From: Bacteroidota bacterium
GTDB lineage: Bacteria; Bacteroidota; Bacteroidia; Bacteroidales; VadinHA17
Reading direction: 5' to 3'
NCBI GenBank assembly: GCA_023430725.1
Contig: JAEYZD010000182.1
Span: 1 to 17,958, forward strand
Length of the DNA: 17,958 nt
Of this stretch, positions 16,099-17,958 are shown piece by piece (position 1 is the first letter of the stretch; every line of letters starts with the position of its first letter). The notes under the pieces were generated by a model that was not told the DNA's origin, made no database searches, and was given only the letters and a program-made list of their open reading frames with translations. Both the position numbers and the translations under genes were made by a program.

Positions 16099-17154
16099 TC
16101 ACCTCTGTCCGTACATCTCCTCGTAATACTTCGCGTAATCACCGGAGATAATCGTAGCCAGCCACTTCTCATTTGCCAGGTACCAGTCAACAGTCATCTC
16201 CAGCCCCTGCTCGAAGGTGACCGACGGCTTCCAGCCCAGCTCCTGCTGTAACTTGCGGCTGTCAATTGCATAGCGAAGGTCATGGCCGGCGCGGTCAGTG
16301 ACATATGTGATCAGTTTTTCGGAGCTTCCTGCATCGCGGCCCAGCTTACGGTCCATGATGCTGCAAAGCATCCTGACAAGGTCTATGTTTTTCCACTCAT
16401 TGTCGCCGCCAACGTTATACGTCTCACCAGGCCTGCCGCGGTGGAAGATTACATCAATTGCCGCTGCGTGATCCCCTACATAGAGCCAGTCACGTATATT
16501 CTCGCCCTTCCCATATACAGGGATGGCCTTCATGCTCTTTATATTATTGATAGTGAGAGGAATGAGCTTCTCCGGGAACTGGTTGGGGCCATAGTTGTTG
16601 GAGCAGTTTGAAATCACAAACGGCAGCCTGTAGGTGTTTCCGAATGCCCTTACCATATGGTCAGAGCTGGCCTTGGATGCTGAGTAGGGACTGCGCGGAT
16701 CGTAGGGTGTCTGCTCGGTGAAGAAGCCGCCATGTTCCAGCGAGCCGTAAACTTCGTCGGTGGAGATATGATAGAACAGTTTGTCAGCACCGGTGGCGGG
16801 CACAACATCACGGAATGCCGTCAGCAGGTTGACTGTACCCAGGATGTTTGTATGGATAAACTCGTCAGGGGAGGTGATGGACCTGTCGACGTGTGACTCT
16901 GCAGCCAGATGAATCACCCCGTCAAACCTGAACTCATCAAAGAGTTCTGCAACAGCTTTCTTGTCAACTATATCCACCCGGCGAAAGGTGTAGGTCGGGG
17001 CCTTGCTTATATCGGTCAGGTTACCCAGGTTCCCGGCGTAAGTCAGCTTGTCAGCATTGATTATCCTATATTCCGGATATTTTCTCACGAATCGTCTCAC
17101 GACGTGTGACCCGATGAATCCTGCTCCACCGGTAATAAGTATGGTTCTTTTCAT
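16099..17154 (-). CDS. rfbB: dTDP-glucose 4,6-dehydratase
   Basis: Converts dTDP-glucose to dTDP-4-keto-6-deoxyglucose, the second step in dTDP-rhamnose and other dTDP-deoxysugar pathways for surface polysaccharides. It is a 351-residue extended short-chain dehydrogenase. The NAD motif GGAGFIGSH is at 9-17, the catalytic Thr132-Asp133-Glu134 in STDEVYG separates it from plain epimerases, and Tyr157-x-x-x-Lys161 lies in YSASK. SNNYGPNQFPEKLIPL (185-200) and RDWLYVGDH (221-229) are typical. I chose the ATG at 17154, where homology begins (MKRTILITGG); a longer in-frame start at 17232 would run back into galE. The galE stop and this start overlap as TAATG, with AAGGAG just two bases upstream, so translation is coupled. 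rfbA, rfbC and rfbD are not in the window. Confidence 0.96.
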   Translation of the reverse strand: MKRTILITGGAGFIGSHVVRRFVRKYPEYRIINADKLTYAGNLGNLTDISKAPTYTFRRVDIVDKKAVAELFDEFRFDGVIHLAAESHVDRSITSPDEFIHTNILGTVNLLTAFRDVVPATGADKLFYHISTDEVYGSLEHGGFFTEQTPYDPRSPYSASKASSDHMVRAFGNTYRLPFVISNCSNNYGPNQFPEKLIPLTINNIKSMKAIPVYGKGENIRDWLYVGDHAAAIDVIFHRGRPGETYNVGGDNEWKNIDLVRMLCSIMDRKLGRDAGSSEKLITYVTDRAGHDLRYAIDSRKLQQELGWKPSVTFEQGLEMTVDWYLANEKWLATIISGDYAKYYEEMYGQR

Positions 17155-17958
17155 TACTCCTTGTTTTTCAGCCTGTTTTCCCATCGCCATGCGGTCTCCA
17201 TGGCCTCCTCGATTGTTATCTCCGTCTTCCATCCGAGCTCCCTGTTTGCCAGTGACGGATCTGCCCAGATTTTCTCAATGTCACCTGCCCTGCGGCCAGT
17301 GATTGTATATTTCAGTTTAACCCCTGAAGCCTTTTCAAAGGCGGCAATCGCCTCAAGAACAGAGACACCCTTGCCCATTCCGAGGTTGAACACCTCATAG
17401 CCTTCTTTGTTCTCTCCGTCAAGCATCCGGCGCAGTGCCATCACGTGTGCCTTTGCAAGGTCAACAACATGAAGGTAGTCGCGTATGCATGATCCGTCAG
17501 GTGTGGCATAATCGGTGCCAAAGACTTTCAGTTCATCACGGAGACCGATGGCAGTCTGGGTGATGTATGGCACCAGGTTCTCAGGCACCCCGCGCGGCAG
17601 TTCACCGATGAATGCTGTCGGATGTGCGCCTATTGGGTTGAAGTATCTGAGTGATACGGCCTTATGTGCTGATCTTGCGGCTATTGTATCACGGATGATT
17701 GTCTCTCCGGCCTGTTTTGTATAGCCATACGGCGAAGCTGCTTCCTTCACCGGCGACGTTTCCGTTACGGGCAGCGTATCAGGCTGACCGTATACTGTGC
17801 ATGACGATGAGAAGACCAGCGCCGGGGTGTCATGACGCTCCATCGCCGCAAGCAGGTTCATCAGCGAGGTGAGGTTGTTGCGGTAGTAATCCAGTGGTTT
17901 CCTGACCGACTCACCCACAGCCTTGTATGCCGCGAAGTGAATAATTGCATCCACTTTT
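17154..17958 (-). CDS. galE: UDP-glucose 4-epimerase, N-terminus beyond the window
   Basis: Interconverts UDP-glucose and UDP-galactose. The visible 267 codons run off the right edge: the reading frame is open to the last base, and the first visible residues read KVDAIIHFAAYKAVGESV, an internal GalE segment. The GTG at 17954 is therefore an internal valine and not a start. Roughly 70 residues with the NAD-binding glycine motif are missing from view. The catalytic region SSSCTVYG is followed by the active-site tyrosine and lysine in YGYTK. LRYFNPIGAHPT and the substrate-site stretch GTDYATPDGSCIRDYLHVVD are diagnostic of GalE. The gene lies directly upstream of rfbB, sharing one base with it. 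Confidence 0.95.
   Translation of the reverse strand, partial: KVDAIIHFAAYKAVGESVRKPLDYYRNNLTSLMNLLAAMERHDTPALVFSSSCTVYGQPDTLPVTETSPVKEAASPYGYTKQAGETIIRDTIAARSAHKAVSLRYFNPIGAHPTAFIGELPRGVPENLVPYITQTAIGLRDELKVFGTDYATPDGSCIRDYLHVVDLAKAHVMALRRMLDGENKEGYEVFNLGMGKGVSVLEAIAAFEKASGVKLKYTITGRRAGDIEKIWADPSLANRELGWKTEITIEEAMETAWRWENRLKNKE

Noticed and set aside
17155..17232. 26-residue extension of RfbB
   Set aside because: It overlaps galE codons and precedes the NAD-binding motif that should start the protein; the coupled TAATG with AAGGAG explains the shorter start.

Overview
The window is a stretch of ordinary bacterial chromosome that I read as Bacteroidota, most likely order Bacteroidales or a close relative. 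The reasons are: two gene families largely confined to that phylum (a DUF4270 lipoprotein and a DUF4954 beta-helix protein); the short stand-alone starch-synthase-like gene divergent from panC; promoter-like sequences matching the Bacteroidota housekeeping sigma consensus (TTTG near -33, TAnnTTTG near -7) rather than the E. coli type; and few strong Shine-Dalgarno sites. Base composition looks even across the window and nothing suggests recent transfer. I found no tRNA, rRNA, CRISPR array, insertion sequence or phage gene. No gap without a gene exceeds about 175 bases.

Layout. 70-3571, minus strand: topA (DNA topoisomerase I) followed by an arginase/formimidoylglutamase-family gene with a degraded metal site. 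3685-6030, plus: a class A penicillin-binding protein. 6138-9840, minus: panC, panD, a YbhN-like flippase-domain membrane protein and radA, in transcription order. 10014-15977, plus: a truncated starch-synthase-like gene, a DUF4270 lipoprotein, glmS and DUF4954, tightly packed and probably one operon. 16099-17958, minus: galE (cut by the window edge) and rfbB, overlapping by one base.

How the genes fit together. PanC and PanD are two of the enzymes making pantothenate for coenzyme A. GlmS makes glucosamine-6-phosphate, the entry to UDP-GlcNAc, which feeds peptidoglycan (polymerised by the class A PBP) and lipid A. GalE and RfbB make activated sugars for surface polysaccharide. The plus-strand block 10014-15977 joins a lipoprotein, a glycosyltransferase fragment, GlmS and a large left-handed beta-helix protein, so it has a cell-envelope flavour. 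TopA and RadA are DNA-maintenance enzymes.

I did not find an obviously new defence or mobile system. The points most worth a second look are the arginase-family protein that has lost metal ligands, the half-length starch synthase next to panC, the DUF4954 protein coupled to glmS, the panD/flippase junction (same frame, TGA-TAC-TTG), and the Bacteroidota-type promoters, one of which sits inside the end of panC.
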